NCBI RefSeq assembly: GCF_916618915.1
Contig: NZ_CAKAKE010000001.1
Span: 2,401,001 to 2,465,000, forward strand
Source of the DNA: Stenotrophomonas sp. Marseille-Q4652
Lineage (GTDB): Bacteria; Pseudomonadota; Gammaproteobacteria; Xanthomonadales; Xanthomonadaceae
Reading direction: 5' to 3'
Length of the DNA stretch: 64,000 nt
Shown: positions 33,446 through 43,871 of the stretch, in pieces
Layout of the letters: each line of letters starts with the position of its first letter
Numbering within the stretch: position 1 is the stretch's first letter
The notes under the pieces: generated by a model
Told to the model about the DNA's origin: nothing
Seen by the model: only the letters and a program-made list of their open reading frames with translations
Database searches by the model: none
Made by a program: the position numbers and the translations under genes

Positions 33446-33963
33446 ACTTCGAGGCATTGCGGCGCCGCGTCGAGCGTGCCGAGACCCTGGTGCAGGATCG
33501 CGCCGGGGAAACCGGCCAGCAGGTGGATTCGTTCAAGCGTGCATGGCGCGAGGGCTGGACCCCGGGCCGGATCATCGTTGCCGGCCTGGCCGGGGGCTTC
33601 CTTGCCGGCCGCATGGAACCCAGCGCCAAGCTCACTGCCAGCCTGCGCGGCAGCCTGACCGGGGCACGCTGGCTGCAGATGATCGGCACGGTGTCCAACC
33701 TGGTTGCTGCCGCCCAGGCCAGCGCCGCGTCCGAAGAAGCCGGCCGTGCCGCCGACAACGCCGACGTGGCTGCCACCGAAGCGAGCCAGGCCGCTGGCTC
33801 CACCGGCCCGGCCGCCTACGCGGCCGGCACCGCGGCCGCCGCCACTGCCGGTACCGCCAGCGCCGCAACGACACCGGCGGTTCCCACGCCGCTACGTCCG
33901 GCGACGTCGGCTGATACCCAGCCGCGTCCGGCCGAAGCAGCCACCGAACTGTCCGAAAACTGA
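33442..33963 (+). CDS. YqjK-like position, hypothetical membrane-associated protein, 173 aa
   Basis: The N-terminus is MNFEALRRRVERAETLVQDR, then a short hydrophobic GRIIVAGLAGGFLAGRM segment, then a long Ala/Thr/Pro-rich low-complexity tail (about residues 90-173). It begins at an ATGA overlap with the YqjE-like gene, so it is the third gene of the same operon, in the place where E. coli has yqjK. The sequence itself is not clearly YqjK. The tail is probably disordered. Confidence 0.7.
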   Translation: MNFEALRRRVERAETLVQDRAGETGQQVDSFKRAWREGWTPGRIIVAGLAGGFLAGRMEPSAKLTASLRGSLTGARWLQMIGTVSNLVAAAQASAASEEAGRAADNADVAATEASQAAGSTGPAAYAAGTAAAATAGTASAATTPAVPTPLRPATSADTQPRPAEAATELSEN

Positions 33964-34014
33964 GGCGGGGACGGCCGTTTCCGTCCCCCACCGTCCGACC
34001 CGCAGGCCGTCCCC

Positions 34015-35109
34015 ATGAGTACCGTCCCCGAACCCGTTGCCGTCGACGGCGAGCCCACTGCGGCCGTACCGCGCCCGCGTGGTCCGACCTCGCTGGTGGT
34101 GCTGGCCACGCTGGCGGTGGGTTTCACCCTGTGGGCGGCGCAGGAGGTGATCCTGCTGGTGCTGCTGGCGATGTTCTTCGCCCTGGTCGGCAACCCGATC
34201 CTTCGGCTGCTGCAGAAGCTGTGGATCCCGCGCTTCCTCGGCGCACTGATGGTGCTGGGCCTGGGCCTGGGCGTGACCGGCGTGCTGGCGGTACAGCTGG
34301 TGCGTCCGGCCATGGTGTGGGCGCAGGAAGCGCCGCAGCAGTTGCGCAAGATCGGCCGCGAGCTGCAGAACCTGACCAAGCCGGTGCAGCAGGCCAACCA
34401 GGCCGCCGAGAGCTTTGCCCGCGCCGCCGGCGGCAATGCCAACCAGAAGGTGCAGGTGGTCCGCACCCAGTCCGACAGCCCGTTCAAGCTGCTGGCCAGC
34501 GCGCCCAAGCTGGCCGCCTCGGTGCTGGCGGTGGTGCTGCTGACGCTGTTCTTCATGATCTACGGGCAGACCCTGCAGCGGCATGCGATCTCGCTGCTGC
34601 CCACGCGCCACCAGCAACGCTTCACCACAGACATCCTGCGCTCGATCGAGCGCGAGGTGTCGCGCTACGTGCTGACCATCAGCGTGATCAACACCCTGGT
34701 CGGCGCGGCCTTCGCCGGCATCCTCGTGGCACTGGGCGTGCCGCTGCCCGAAGCGGCGCTGTGGGGCACGGTGGCCGCGGTGCTGAACTTCGCCCCGTAC
34801 GTGGGTCCGTTGATCGGCATCACGCTGATGCTGCTGATGGGGTTCGTGCGCTTCCCCGACCCGCTGGACGCGATCCTGCCGGCGGCGCTCTACCTGGGCC
34901 TGCACACGCTGGAGGGGCAGATCATCACCCCGATCGTGCTGGGCCGGAGCATGGCGATCTCGCCGCTGGTACTGGTGCTGGCGCTGCTGCTGTTCGGCTG
35001 GCTGTGGGGAATCATCGGCCTGCTGCTGGCGGTGCCGCTGCTGGTCTGCGTCAAGCTGGTGCTCAGCCGCCTGGACGGCATGCACGGCTGGGCGCGACTT
35101 CTTGAGTGA
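34015..35109 (+). CDS. AI-2E family (PerM-like) transporter, 364 aa
   Basis: Seven or eight membrane segments are visible, including LVVLATLAVGFTLWAAQEVI near the start, FLGALMVLGLGLGVTGVLAV, LAVVLLTLFFMIYG, a loop rich in RHQQRFTTDILRSIEREVSR, ALGVPLPEAALWGTVAAVLN then FAPYVGPLIGITLMLL, and a GWLWGIIGLLLAVPLLVCVK end. The PxYVGP motif and GxxGxxxAVP end mark the AI-2E/PerM family. The substrate is not predictable. The Ala-rich N-terminal tail is cytoplasmic. Confidence 0.88.
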   Translation: MSTVPEPVAVDGEPTAAVPRPRGPTSLVVLATLAVGFTLWAAQEVILLVLLAMFFALVGNPILRLLQKLWIPRFLGALMVLGLGLGVTGVLAVQLVRPAMVWAQEAPQQLRKIGRELQNLTKPVQQANQAAESFARAAGGNANQKVQVVRTQSDSPFKLLASAPKLAASVLAVVLLTLFFMIYGQTLQRHAISLLPTRHQQRFTTDILRSIEREVSRYVLTISVINTLVGAAFAGILVALGVPLPEAALWGTVAAVLNFAPYVGPLIGITLMLLMGFVRFPDPLDAILPAALYLGLHTLEGQIITPIVLGRSMAISPLVLVLALLLFGWLWGIIGLLLAVPLLVCVKLVLSRLDGMHGWARLLE

Positions 35110-35166
35110 CGCCGGCCGGACGCTGCATTGCGCGGACGGCACCCGGCGGTGCCGTAAAATGGCGCG

Positions 35167-35877
35167 GTGACTTTCCAAGTCCTCGCCATCACCCTCGATC
35201 TGGACGACACCCTGTGGCCGTTCGCGCCCATCGGTGCGCGCATCGACCAGGTACTGCACGACTGGCTGCTCGAGCACAGCCCGGCCACCGCGGCGATGTA
35301 CCCGGTGGAGAAGATGCGCGAACTGCGCGAGCGCTCGTTCCGCGACAACCCGCAGCTGCACCATGACCTGAGCGCGTTGCGCCGGCTGACCCTGCGCGAG
35401 GCGCTGGAGGCCAGCGGCGCGGACATGGCCCTGCTGGAGCCGGCCTACGAGGCGTTCTACGCGGCCCGCAACCAGGTGGAGTTCTACCCGGATGCGGAGC
35501 AGGCACTGGCGCGCATTGCCGCGCGGGTGCCGGTGGCGGCGCTGAGCAACGGCAACGCCGACCTGTGGCGGATCGGCATCGACCACCATTTCGCCTTCCA
35601 GCTGGGCGCACGCGAACACGGCGCGGCCAAGCCGGCGGCCAGCATCTTCCACGCCGCCTGCCAGCGGCTGGCAGTCGAGCCGGCCCATGTGCTGCACGTG
35701 GGCGACCACATCGAGATGGACGTGCTCGGTGCGATGCATGCCGGGCTGCGCAGCTGCTGGATCAACCGCGAGGCGCAGGCGTGGCAGCACGACAGCCTGC
35801 GTCCCGACCTGCAATTCGACACCCTGACCGGACTGGCCGATTGGCTGGATGCGCACGCATCCGCGCCCGCCCGCTGA
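35167..35877 (+). CDS. HAD-superfamily hydrolase (YigB-like), 236 aa
   Basis: HAD motif I is LDLDDTLWPF (nucleophile Asp), motif II LSNGNADLWRIG, motif III the Lys in AREHGAAKPAASIF, and motif IV HVGDHIEMDVLGAMHAG. The cap region is alpha-helical, so this is a subclass-I phosphatase of the YigB/FMN-phosphatase type. The GTG start at 35167 precedes MTFQVLAITL. The gene precedes the M17 aminopeptidase in the same direction by 30 bp. The substrate (FMN or another phosphoester) is inferred only from the resemblance. Confidence 0.8.
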   Translation: MTFQVLAITLDLDDTLWPFAPIGARIDQVLHDWLLEHSPATAAMYPVEKMRELRERSFRDNPQLHHDLSALRRLTLREALEASGADMALLEPAYEAFYAARNQVEFYPDAEQALARIAARVPVAALSNGNADLWRIGIDHHFAFQLGAREHGAAKPAASIFHAACQRLAVEPAHVLHVGDHIEMDVLGAMHAGLRSCWINREAQAWQHDSLRPDLQFDTLTGLADWLDAHASAPAR

Positions 35878-35907
35878 TCGCCGCCGGTCCCAAACCAAGG
35901 AACTCCC

Positions 35908-37269
35908 ATGTCGCTCCCCAATGGCTTCACCACCGACAGCAGCAAGGCCCTGCCCTTGTACGTGCTGGATTCCGAACAGTTTGGCGCCTGGGCCGCCGCC
36001 CAGCCGGCCGCGGTCAGCGCCTGGCTCCAGGCGCAGGGCTTCAAGGCCGCCGCCGGCAGCGTGGCCCTGCTGCCGGGCAATGACGGCATCGCCGGTGCGG
36101 TGCTGGGCGTGGGCGACCGCGGCGATGCCTACAGCTACGCGCACGCGCCGTTCGCCCTGCCCGAGGGCAGCGCCTGGCAGCTGGCCGGCGACAACACCGA
36201 CGCCGACCTGCTGGCGCTGGGCTGGGGCCTGGGCAGCTACCGCTTCGACCGCTACCGCAAGCCGGCGCGGCAGCCGGCCCAGCTGGTGGCCACGCCGTCG
36301 GCCGAGGTCGCCGACCTGATCGCCGCCTGCTGCCAGGTGCGCGACCTGGTGCACACCCCGACCGAGGACATGGGCCCGCAGCAGCTGGAGGACGCCGTGC
36401 GCGCGCTGGCCAGCCAGCATGGCGGCAGCGTGCAGGTGTTCGTCGGCGAGGAGCTGCTGGCCAACAACTTCCCGACCATCCACGCCGTGGGCCGCGCCTC
36501 GCACCGTGCACCGCGCCTGGTCGAACTGCGCTGGGGCAAGCCCGGCGCACCCAGGCTGGCCCTGGTCGGCAAGGGCGTGTGCTTTGACACCGGCGGCCTG
36601 GACCTGAAGCCGGCCGACGGCATGCGCAACATGAAGAAGGACATGGGTGGCGCCGCCCACGCCATCGCCCTGGCCTCGCTGGTGATGGCGCGGCAGTTGC
36701 CGGTGCAGCTGACCCTGCTGGTGGCCGCGGTCGAGAACGCGATCGGTCCGGACGCAATGCGCCCGGGCGAGGTGGTGGTGACCCGCAAGGGCATCAGCGT
36801 GGAGATCGACAACACCGACGCCGAGGGCCGGCTGATCCTGTGCGACGCGCTGGCCTACGCGGCCGAGGACCAGCCCGAGGCGATCATCGACTTCGCCACC
36901 CTGACCGGCGCGGCGCGCATCGCGCTGGGCCCGGACCTGCCGGCGCTGTTCGCCAACGACGACACCCTGGCCAATCAGTGGATCCAGGCCGGCCTGGAGA
37001 CCCGCGACCCGGTGTGGCGCATGCCGCTGCACCGCCCGTACCTGCGCTACCTGCGCAGCGGCGTGGCCGACATGGCCAACGCCGGCTCACGCATGGCCGG
37101 CGCGGTCACCGCCGCGCTGTACCTGGAGCGCTTCATCCCCGAAGGCCAGCGCTGGGCGCACCTGGACGTGTACGCCTGGAACGACGCCGACCGCCCGGGC
37201 CGCCCGGCTGGTGGCGAGGCACTGGCGCTGCGCAGCGCCTGGGCGATGCTCAAGGCGCGCTACGCCTGA
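35908..37269 (+). CDS. M17-family leucyl aminopeptidase, 453 aa
   Basis: The C-terminal catalytic domain carries LVGKGVCFDTGGLDLKPADG (metal-binding Lys and Asp), NMKKDMGGAAHAIALASLVM, the hallmark NTDAEGRLILCDALAYAAE and IIDFATLTGAARIALG. Two divalent metals support removal of N-terminal residues from peptides in the cytoplasm. The N-terminal domain is short (about 150 residues), as in the PepB-like subgroup. AAGGA lies just before the ATG. It may be cotranscribed with the HAD gene, and a strong terminator follows. Confidence 0.92.
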   Translation: MSLPNGFTTDSSKALPLYVLDSEQFGAWAAAQPAAVSAWLQAQGFKAAAGSVALLPGNDGIAGAVLGVGDRGDAYSYAHAPFALPEGSAWQLAGDNTDADLLALGWGLGSYRFDRYRKPARQPAQLVATPSAEVADLIAACCQVRDLVHTPTEDMGPQQLEDAVRALASQHGGSVQVFVGEELLANNFPTIHAVGRASHRAPRLVELRWGKPGAPRLALVGKGVCFDTGGLDLKPADGMRNMKKDMGGAAHAIALASLVMARQLPVQLTLLVAAVENAIGPDAMRPGEVVVTRKGISVEIDNTDAEGRLILCDALAYAAEDQPEAIIDFATLTGAARIALGPDLPALFANDDTLANQWIQAGLETRDPVWRMPLHRPYLRYLRSGVADMANAGSRMAGAVTAALYLERFIPEGQRWAHLDVYAWNDADRPGRPAGGEALALRSAWAMLKARYA

Positions 37270-37296
37270 GCCAGCCGCCACAGTGAAAACAAAAAA

Positions 37297-37327
37297 ACGA
37301 GCGGAGTGATCCGCTCGTTTTTTTTGT
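37297..37327. terminator. Bidirectional rho-independent terminator
   Basis: A 9-base perfect stem (acgagcgga at 37297-37305 and tccgctcgt at 37310-37318) with a 4-base loop is followed on the plus strand by a T run, with an A run before it. It separates the plus-strand M17 gene from the converging membrane-protein gene and serves both. Confidence 0.9.
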
Positions 37328-37347
37328 GCCTGCGTGGGTGAGCGGGG

Positions 37348-37776
37348 CTAGCGCAGCCAGCCCCGGCGTGCGGCATGGCGGGCGTACAGCCACAACGCGG
37401 CGGCGATGATCCACAGCACCAGCGGGAAGATCGCGCCGGACACACCGGTCAGCGCCCACACCGGGGTGACGAGGTAGATCGCGCTGAACTGCGCCACCAG
37501 GGCAATCAGCGACAGCAACAGCACCAGCACCGCGGCTCGGCGGCGGAGCAGCACGAGCAGCATCCCGACCACGCCGCCACCGGTGGCGATGGCGAACGGC
37601 ACCAGCGTCCAGCGCGGATTGGCCTGACTGATCTGGCGCTGTGCATCGGGCAGCGCGGCAATCGCCTCGGGCGTCATCATCAGGTTCTGCCAGAACATCA
37701 TCAGGCCGAACAGGTTCCACAGCAGGCCGGCAATGGCCACCACCCAGAACATCGTGGGCACCCTGGCAAGGTTCAT
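37348..37776 (-). CDS. Small four-TM membrane protein, 142 aa
   Basis: The product starts MNLARVPTMFWVVAIAGLLW and has four hydrophobic segments (FWVVAIAGLLWNLFGLMMFW, FAIATGGGVVGMLLVLL, AVLVLLLSLIALVAQFSAIY, SGAIFPLVLWIIAAALWLYA). Between the first two is ALPDAQRQISQANPRW. It resembles small proteins often labelled sugar transporter in this family without evidence. I take the ATG at 37776 as the natural start. The function is unknown. Confidence 0.8.
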   Translation of the reverse strand: MNLARVPTMFWVVAIAGLLWNLFGLMMFWQNLMMTPEAIAALPDAQRQISQANPRWTLVPFAIATGGGVVGMLLVLLRRRAAVLVLLLSLIALVAQFSAIYLVTPVWALTGVSGAIFPLVLWIIAAALWLYARHAARRGWLR

Positions 37777-37855
37777 CGCTGCGCTCCCGGTTGAAAGGAG
37801 CGCCAGTCTAGGGCGGCGTTGCGGCCCTCGCCCGCCGCACTGCGGCAGGGGCTGA

Positions 37856-38566
37856 TCAGCCCAGCGGCGGCAGGTCGAACACCAGCACTTCGGCCGTCTC
37901 GCCCTTGTCCAGCAACACCTGGGATTCGCCTTCGAGCTTGAGCGCATCGCCGGCCTGCAGTGACTTGCCGTTGACCTCGAGCCTGCCCTGCACCACGTGC
38001 ACATAGGCCAGCCGCCCCGGCGCCAGCGGCAGCACGGCCGATTCCGCGCCATCGAACAGGCCGGCATACAGCGTGGCGTCCTGGTGGATGGTGACCGAGC
38101 CATCGCGGCCATCGGCACTGGCCACCACGCGCAGGCGGCCGCGCTTGTCGGCTTCGGCAAAGGCCTTCTGCTCGTACGACGGGGCGATGCCCTGCTGCTG
38201 CGGGAAGATCCAGATCTGCAGGAAGTGGGTGGTGCCGGCGTGGGCGTTGAATTCCGAATGCACCACGCCGGTGCCGGCGCTCATGCGCTGCACTTCGCCG
38301 GGGCGGATGGTGCCCTGGTTGCCGAGCGAATCGCGGTGGGCCAGCGCGCCGTTGATGACGTAGCTGATGATCTCCATGTCGCGGTGCGGATGCGGATCAA
38401 AGCCGCCACCGGCGGCCACGCGGTCCTCGTTGATCACCCGCAGCGGGCCGAAGTGCACGTGGGCCGGGTCCTGGTAACCGGCGAAGGAAAAGCTGTGCCA
38501 GGAATCGAGCCAGCCGTGGTTGGCATGGCCGCGTTCACCGGCCGGGCGCAGGGTGAGCATGGGCAA
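37856..38566 (-). CDS. Pirin-family protein (YhaK-like), 236 aa
   Basis: This is a two-cupin protein. It has RPAGERGHANHGWLDSWHSF and SFAGYQDPAHVHFGPLRVIN, the metal-binding HPHRDMEIISYVINGALAHRD, EVQRMSAGTGVVHSEFNAH and TTHFLQIWIFPQQQG, all matching pirin-like proteins such as YhaK. Some have quercetinase activity, others act in redox sensing. The C-terminal cupin is weaker (VHVVQGRLEVNGKSLQAGDA). It lies on the minus strand between the membrane protein and the response-regulator gene. Confidence 0.88.
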   Translation of the reverse strand: MPMLTLRPAGERGHANHGWLDSWHSFSFAGYQDPAHVHFGPLRVINEDRVAAGGGFDPHPHRDMEIISYVINGALAHRDSLGNQGTIRPGEVQRMSAGTGVVHSEFNAHAGTTHFLQIWIFPQQQGIAPSYEQKAFAEADKRGRLRVVASADGRDGSVTIHQDATLYAGLFDGAESAVLPLAPGRLAYVHVVQGRLEVNGKSLQAGDALKLEGESQVLLDKGETAEVLVFDLPPLG

Positions 38567-38650
38567 CTCCAGGGAAGGGGGTTGCGCACAGTCTGCGTGG
38601 GCGGCGGTGGCGGGGAAACACCACGGCCACCACGAATCGTTCCAGAGGCG

Positions 38651-39253
38651 CTACAGCCAGCCCTTCTGCCGCGCGATGCGGTAGGCCTCGATGCGGTTGG
38701 CCGCGCCCAGCTTGCCGATGCACTCGGACAGGTAGTTGCGCACGGTGCCGTGCGACAGGCCGAGCTGCTCGGCGATCTCGTTGGCCGAGCGGCCGTCGCC
38801 GGCCAGGCGCAGCACGCGGCGCTCGCGGTCGTTGAGCGGATCGGCTTCCGACCACGCTTCCAGCGCCAGTTGCGGGTCGATCGCACGGCCGCCGTTCATC
38901 ACCTGGCGCAGTGCTTCGGCCAGCTTCTCGGCCGGAGCGTCCTTGAGCAGGTAACCGGACACGCCCGCATCCAGTGCACGGCGCAGGAAGCCGCTGCGCG
39001 CGAACGTGGTCACGATCACCACCTTCACCGGCAGGCCGTGGCGCTGCACGCGCTGGGCCAGCTCCAGCCCGGTCAGGCCGGGCATCTCGATGTCGGTGAC
39101 CAGCAGGTCGGGTTTGAGCCGCTGCAGCTCGCGCCAGGCGGCCTCGCCATCGGCGGCGGTGCCCACCACGTCCAGGTCGGCTTCCAGGTTGAGCAGGGCC
39201 GACAGCGCGCCGCGCACCATCGCCTGGTCCTCGGCCAGCAGGATCCGGATCAT
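38651..39253 (-). CDS. NarL/LuxR-type response regulator, 200 aa
   Basis: The receiver domain has the phosphoacceptor Asp54 in LLVTDIEMPGL and Lys in YLLKDAPAEKLA. The C-terminal GerE/LuxR HTH is RERRVLRLAGDGRSANEIAE followed by QLGLSHGTVRNYLS. The start overlaps the kinase gene stop by four bases, so the two are translated together. It probably controls the ABC-2 exporter encoded next to it, as in DesR/LiaR-like systems. Confidence 0.92.
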   Translation of the reverse strand: MIRILLAEDQAMVRGALSALLNLEADLDVVGTAADGEAAWRELQRLKPDLLVTDIEMPGLTGLELAQRVQRHGLPVKVVIVTTFARSGFLRRALDAGVSGYLLKDAPAEKLAEALRQVMNGGRAIDPQLALEAWSEADPLNDRERRVLRLAGDGRSANEIAEQLGLSHGTVRNYLSECIGKLGAANRIEAYRIARQKGWL

Positions 39254-40446
39254 GCGGCCGCTCCGTGCGCCGGCAGGTCGGCCGAGGGCGTAGACCCGGG
39301 CGTGTCCGGCGCGGCCTGCGGCTGGCTGATCGGCACGCGCACGGTCACGCGCGTGCCCTGCCCGCGGGGTGATTCAATTGCCAGCGTGCCGCCGAGCGCG
39401 GCCACCCGCTCGCGCATGCCCGACAGCCCGTTGCCGTGTACCGAGGCACCGCCGCGGCCGTCGTCGACCACTTCCAGCAGCACCTCCCTGGCATCGACGC
39501 GCAGGCTGAAGGTGGCCTCATTGGCCTGGGCGTGGCGGGCGATGTTGGTCGCCGCCTCGCGCAGCACCATCGCCAGGCCATGCTCGATCCACGCCGGCAC
39601 CGGCGGCGGCGGGTCGTAGCGCATGTGCACCGAGGACGATTCCAGCAACAGGTGGGCCGAGGCGAGTTCGGCGGCAAGGTCGACGGCGCGGAAACCGGTG
39701 ACCGCGCTGCGCACCTGGGCCAGGGCGTCACGCGCGACCTGTTCGGCTTCGGCCAGCTCGCGCTGCGAGCGCTCGTCGTCTCGGCCATGCAGCTTGCGCG
39801 ACAGCTCCATCTTCAGGGTGATCAGCGACAGGGTGTGGCCGAGCAGGTCGTGCAGGTCGCGGCCGATGCGCTCGCGTTCGGCGGTGGCGGCGAGCCGGCG
39901 CACTTCCTCGTGCGACAGCCGCAGCGCGGCGTCCTTCTCGCTGCTGGAGCGTTCGACGTTGACGATCAGGCCGATGATGATCGAGATCACCGGCACCCAG
40001 GCGATCACCTGCCACGGATAGCCGATCCACATTGCCAGCACCGCGAACACCGCGTTGAGCGCGAGCAGTTCCAGCAGGTAACGCAGCGTGGAGGTGGCGC
40101 GGTTGGTGCGCAACATCACGCAGCCGAAGATGAAGTAGGTCAGGCCCGAGGGATACACACGCAGCAGGACGACCGCCAGCACGATCATGCCCAGCGCGTA
40201 CAGCCGGGCAACGCGCCGCGACGACACCAGGGTCATTGCGTACAGCAGCAGGAACAGCGGGTACGACCACGCGGTGTAGTACAGCCAGCGCAGGGTGTAG
40301 CCGTCTTCGAACAGCGGGGTGATGAAGATCCACACCGTCCACAGCAGGTGCACCGCGTCCAGCCACGCCCACTTGCCGAGCTTGATGTTGTCGGCCACCA
40401 CCGAATCCGGTGCCGGGGTCAGCCAGTGGGGTAGATAGCGACTCAA
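39250..40446 (-). CDS. Membrane sensor histidine kinase (HisKA_3, DesK-like), 398 aa
   Basis: About six membrane segments fill residues 25-175 (WAWLDAVHLLWTVWIFITPL, LFLLLYAMTLVSSRRVARLY, ALGMIVLAVVLLRVYPSG, YLLELLALNAVFAVLAMWIG). The HisKA_3 box ERERIGRDLHDLLGHTLSLI carries the phospho-His, and the ATPase part has REAATNIARHAQAN (N box), VDDGRGGA and GLSGMRERVAALGG. I choose the TTG at 40446 because AGGAG lies eight bases upstream. There is no periplasmic sensor domain, so it may sense the membrane itself. Confidence 0.88.
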   Translation of the reverse strand: MSRYLPHWLTPAPDSVVADNIKLGKWAWLDAVHLLWTVWIFITPLFEDGYTLRWLYYTAWSYPLFLLLYAMTLVSSRRVARLYALGMIVLAVVLLRVYPSGLTYFIFGCVMLRTNRATSTLRYLLELLALNAVFAVLAMWIGYPWQVIAWVPVISIIIGLIVNVERSSSEKDAALRLSHEEVRRLAATAERERIGRDLHDLLGHTLSLITLKMELSRKLHGRDDERSQRELAEAEQVARDALAQVRSAVTGFRAVDLAAELASAHLLLESSSVHMRYDPPPPVPAWIEHGLAMVLREAATNIARHAQANEATFSLRVDAREVLLEVVDDGRGGASVHGNGLSGMRERVAALGGTLAIESPRGQGTRVTVRVPISQPQAAPDTPGSTPSADLPAHGAAA

Positions 40447-40481
40447 GACACGGCTCCTGTGCGTGGCGTGCGCATGATGCC

Positions 40482-41272
40482 TCAGCCCATGCGCCGCAGG
40501 CGACGGGCAGCCAGCGCGGTGACCACGACGGTGAACACGGCCAGCCACGCCACGTGCGGCCACGGGCTGCCGGGCTCGCCGAAGCCGACCGCCGACTGGG
40601 CCAGCATGTTCAGGTGGTGGCTGGGCCACACCGGCGCCATCCAGCGCAGCAGCGGCGGCATGATCGACAGCGGGAACCACAGGCCCGACAGCAGCGCCAT
40701 CGGGAGGTACACCAGGTTGACCACGGCCGGCGCGGCCTCGCCCTTGACCACGGTGCCCAGCAGCAGGCCGAGCGCGCAGAACGGCAGTGCGCCCAGCGTG
40801 CAGGTCACAGCCAGCCGCAGCGACTGGGCGGGGGACAGCTGCACGTCGGCCGCGAACACCGCCAGCATCTGCAGCAGCATGACCACCACCAGCGCCATCA
40901 GCATCGCCATCACCATCTTGGCCAGCAGGTAGGCGGCCGGCGGCATCGGCAGCGCACGCTTCAGCGTAAGCAGACCGTTGTGGCGTTCCAGCGCCAGCGA
41001 CACGCCGAACCCGAACAGGGCCGGGGCCATCACCCCGAACGTGGAATAGGTACCGAGCAGGAAGCGCGCACCGTCGTTGCCACGGCCCATGCCCACCACC
41101 ACCGCGAACATCAGGTAGAAGGTGGCCGGGAACAGCACCGTTGGCAGCACGAAGCCGGGACTGCGCAGGTAGCGCAGGATCTCGGCGCGCATTTCCTGCA
41201 GGTAGGCGCCGGCCAGGCGCGAGGCGCCCATGCCGTGGCCGGCAGATTCGGTGGTGGAAGCGATGGCGTTCA

Positions 41273-41273
<1 letters not shown>
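40482..41273 (-). CDS. ABC-2 type transporter permease, 263 aa
   Basis: Six membrane helices are visible, among them GFVLPTVLFPATFYLMFAVV, MVMAMLMALVVVMLLQMLAV, LAVTCTLGALPFCALGLLLG and PAVVNLVYLPMALLSGLWFP, with the usual ABC-2 SGLWFPLSIMPP motif. The ATG at 41273 overlaps the ATPase gene stop by four bases. The partner ATPase is directly upstream and the two-component genes directly downstream on the same strand, so all four probably form one regulon. Confidence 0.88.
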
Positions 41274-42184
<911 letters not shown>

Positions 42185-42402
42185 TTACTGCCTCCCGTTG
42201 ATCAACGTCGCAGACGTTAGGCGGCGCCGGCCAGGCCCGGCAGTGGCCTAGGTCAAGCAAAGTGAATGACAGTCGTCAGGTGCACGGGCGACAGGGCTTG
42301 CCTAGACTGCGTCCCTGTCGCAACGGACCGGCCGACACACGCCACCGGCGAAGTTCGGCTACCGTCCGTCACATTCCCGCACCGGCACCGTCTGGCATCC
42401 AC

Positions 42403-43638
42403 ATGAATGCATCCGCAGAACTGCTGAAGGAACTCCGCATCGACCGCAAGGCGCCGCCCCCGCCGGCGCCGCGGCGCTGGCCATGGATCGTGGCCGTGCT
42501 GGTGGTGCTGCTGGCCCTGGCGGTCGCCGCCTGGGCGCTGCTGGCCCGGGCCAAACCGGTGGAGGTCAGCACCGCGCCGGTGGTCGCGATCGGCCAGGGC
42601 AGCGCCAGCAGTTCGGTGCTCGATGCCAGTGGCTACGTGGTGGCGCGGCGCATGGCCACGGTGTCGGCCAAGATCACCGGCAAGGTGCGCGAGGTGATGA
42701 TCGAGGAAGGCATGCGCGTGGAGGAGGGCCAGGTGATGGCCACGCTCGACCCGATCGACGCCAACGCCCAGCGCAGCCTCAACGCCGCGCAGCTGGCCGC
42801 CGCGCGCAGCCAGACCGAAGGCCTGCACGCGCAGCTGCGCCAGGCCGAGGCCGACGCCACCCGCCTGCAGGAACTGGTGGACCAGCAGCTGGTGTCGCGC
42901 TCGCAGTACGACCAGGCCATCGCTGCGCGCGACAGCCTGCGCGCGCAGCTGCAGACCGCCCGGCACAACGCGAAGGTCGCGCAGGACGCGCTGGCGATCG
43001 CCGACCTGGGCGTGGACAACAACGTGGTGCGCGCGCCGTTTGCCGGCGTGGTCACGGCAAAGGCCGCGCAGCCGGGCGAGATCGTCTCGCCGCTGTCGGC
43101 CGGCGGCGGCTTCACCCGCACCGGCATCGGCACCATCGTGGACATGGATTCGCTGGAGGTGGAAGTCGAGGTCGGCGAGGCCTTCATCGGCCGCGTGCAG
43201 CCGAAGATGCCGGTCGAGGCGGTGCTCAACGCCTACCCGGACTGGAAGATCCCGGGCGAGGTGATCGCCATCATTCCCACCGCCGACCGCGGCAAGGCCA
43301 CGGTCAAGGTCCGCATCGCACTGAAGCACAAGGATCCGCGCATCGTCCCGGAGATGGGCGTGCGGGTGAGCTTCCTGGAGACGGCCTCGCAGCAGGAGGA
43401 ACAGCCCAAGGGCGTGCGCGCCCCGGCCGCGGCCATCGTCGAGCGCGAGGGCAAGCCGGTGGCGTTCGCGGTCGGCCGCGAGCAGAAGGTCGAACTGCGC
43501 GAGGTGCGCACCGGCATCGCCCTGGGCGAGGACCGCCAGGTGCTGTCGGGCCTGTCGGCCGGGGACATGGTGGTGGTGGATCCACCGGCCACGTTGAAGG
43601 ACGGCGACAAGGTCACGGAGGCAGCGGCAGGCAAGTGA
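42403..43638 (+). CDS. HlyD/MacA-like membrane fusion protein, 411 aa
   Basis: A membrane helix near residues 25-46 (RRWPWIVAVLVVLLALAVAA) is followed by a biotinyl-lipoyl-like half (ATVSAKITGKVREVMIEEGM), a long coiled coil (LNAAQLAAARSQTEGLHAQL to DSLRAQLQTARHNAKVAQDA), the second lipoyl half (NNVVRAPFAGVVTAKAAQPG) and a beta-barrel (DMDSLEVEVEVGEAFIGRVQ). I chose the ATG at 42403 after the non-coding-looking lead. It normally works with a MacB-like ATPase and permeases, which are encoded about 1.2 kb downstream but are partly broken here. Confidence 0.88.
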   Translation: MNASAELLKELRIDRKAPPPPAPRRWPWIVAVLVVLLALAVAAWALLARAKPVEVSTAPVVAIGQGSASSSVLDASGYVVARRMATVSAKITGKVREVMIEEGMRVEEGQVMATLDPIDANAQRSLNAAQLAAARSQTEGLHAQLRQAEADATRLQELVDQQLVSRSQYDQAIAARDSLRAQLQTARHNAKVAQDALAIADLGVDNNVVRAPFAGVVTAKAAQPGEIVSPLSAGGGFTRTGIGTIVDMDSLEVEVEVGEAFIGRVQPKMPVEAVLNAYPDWKIPGEVIAIIPTADRGKATVKVRIALKHKDPRIVPEMGVRVSFLETASQQEEQPKGVRAPAAAIVEREGKPVAFAVGREQKVELREVRTGIALGEDRQVLSGLSAGDMVVVDPPATLKDGDKVTEAAAGK

Positions 43639-43871
43639 ACGCGGCGAGCGCCGCGGCGGCGGCGCCACCGTGGATGGCCGGGCAGCCCTTGGCGCCGCCA
43701 TCGCAAAAGATTTTGAAGTGTCGATCTGATTGGTCTTCGTTCGTCGACATTGCAGCGACCATTTACTCCCACTTCGTCGTTGCGCTCCCGCTTCCCCGCT
43801 TGATCGCTCGCCGCTTGCTGCTAGTCGTTAGCGTCCGCCGTTCCCGTTTCCCGTTTCCCGTTATCTGTTTT

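Noticed and set aside
33892..37032. A 1046-residue minus-strand frame across four plus-strand genes
   Set aside because: It runs antisense to the PerM-like, HAD and M17 genes, is rich in Arg/Gln/His/Gly as shadow frames are, and has no family pattern.
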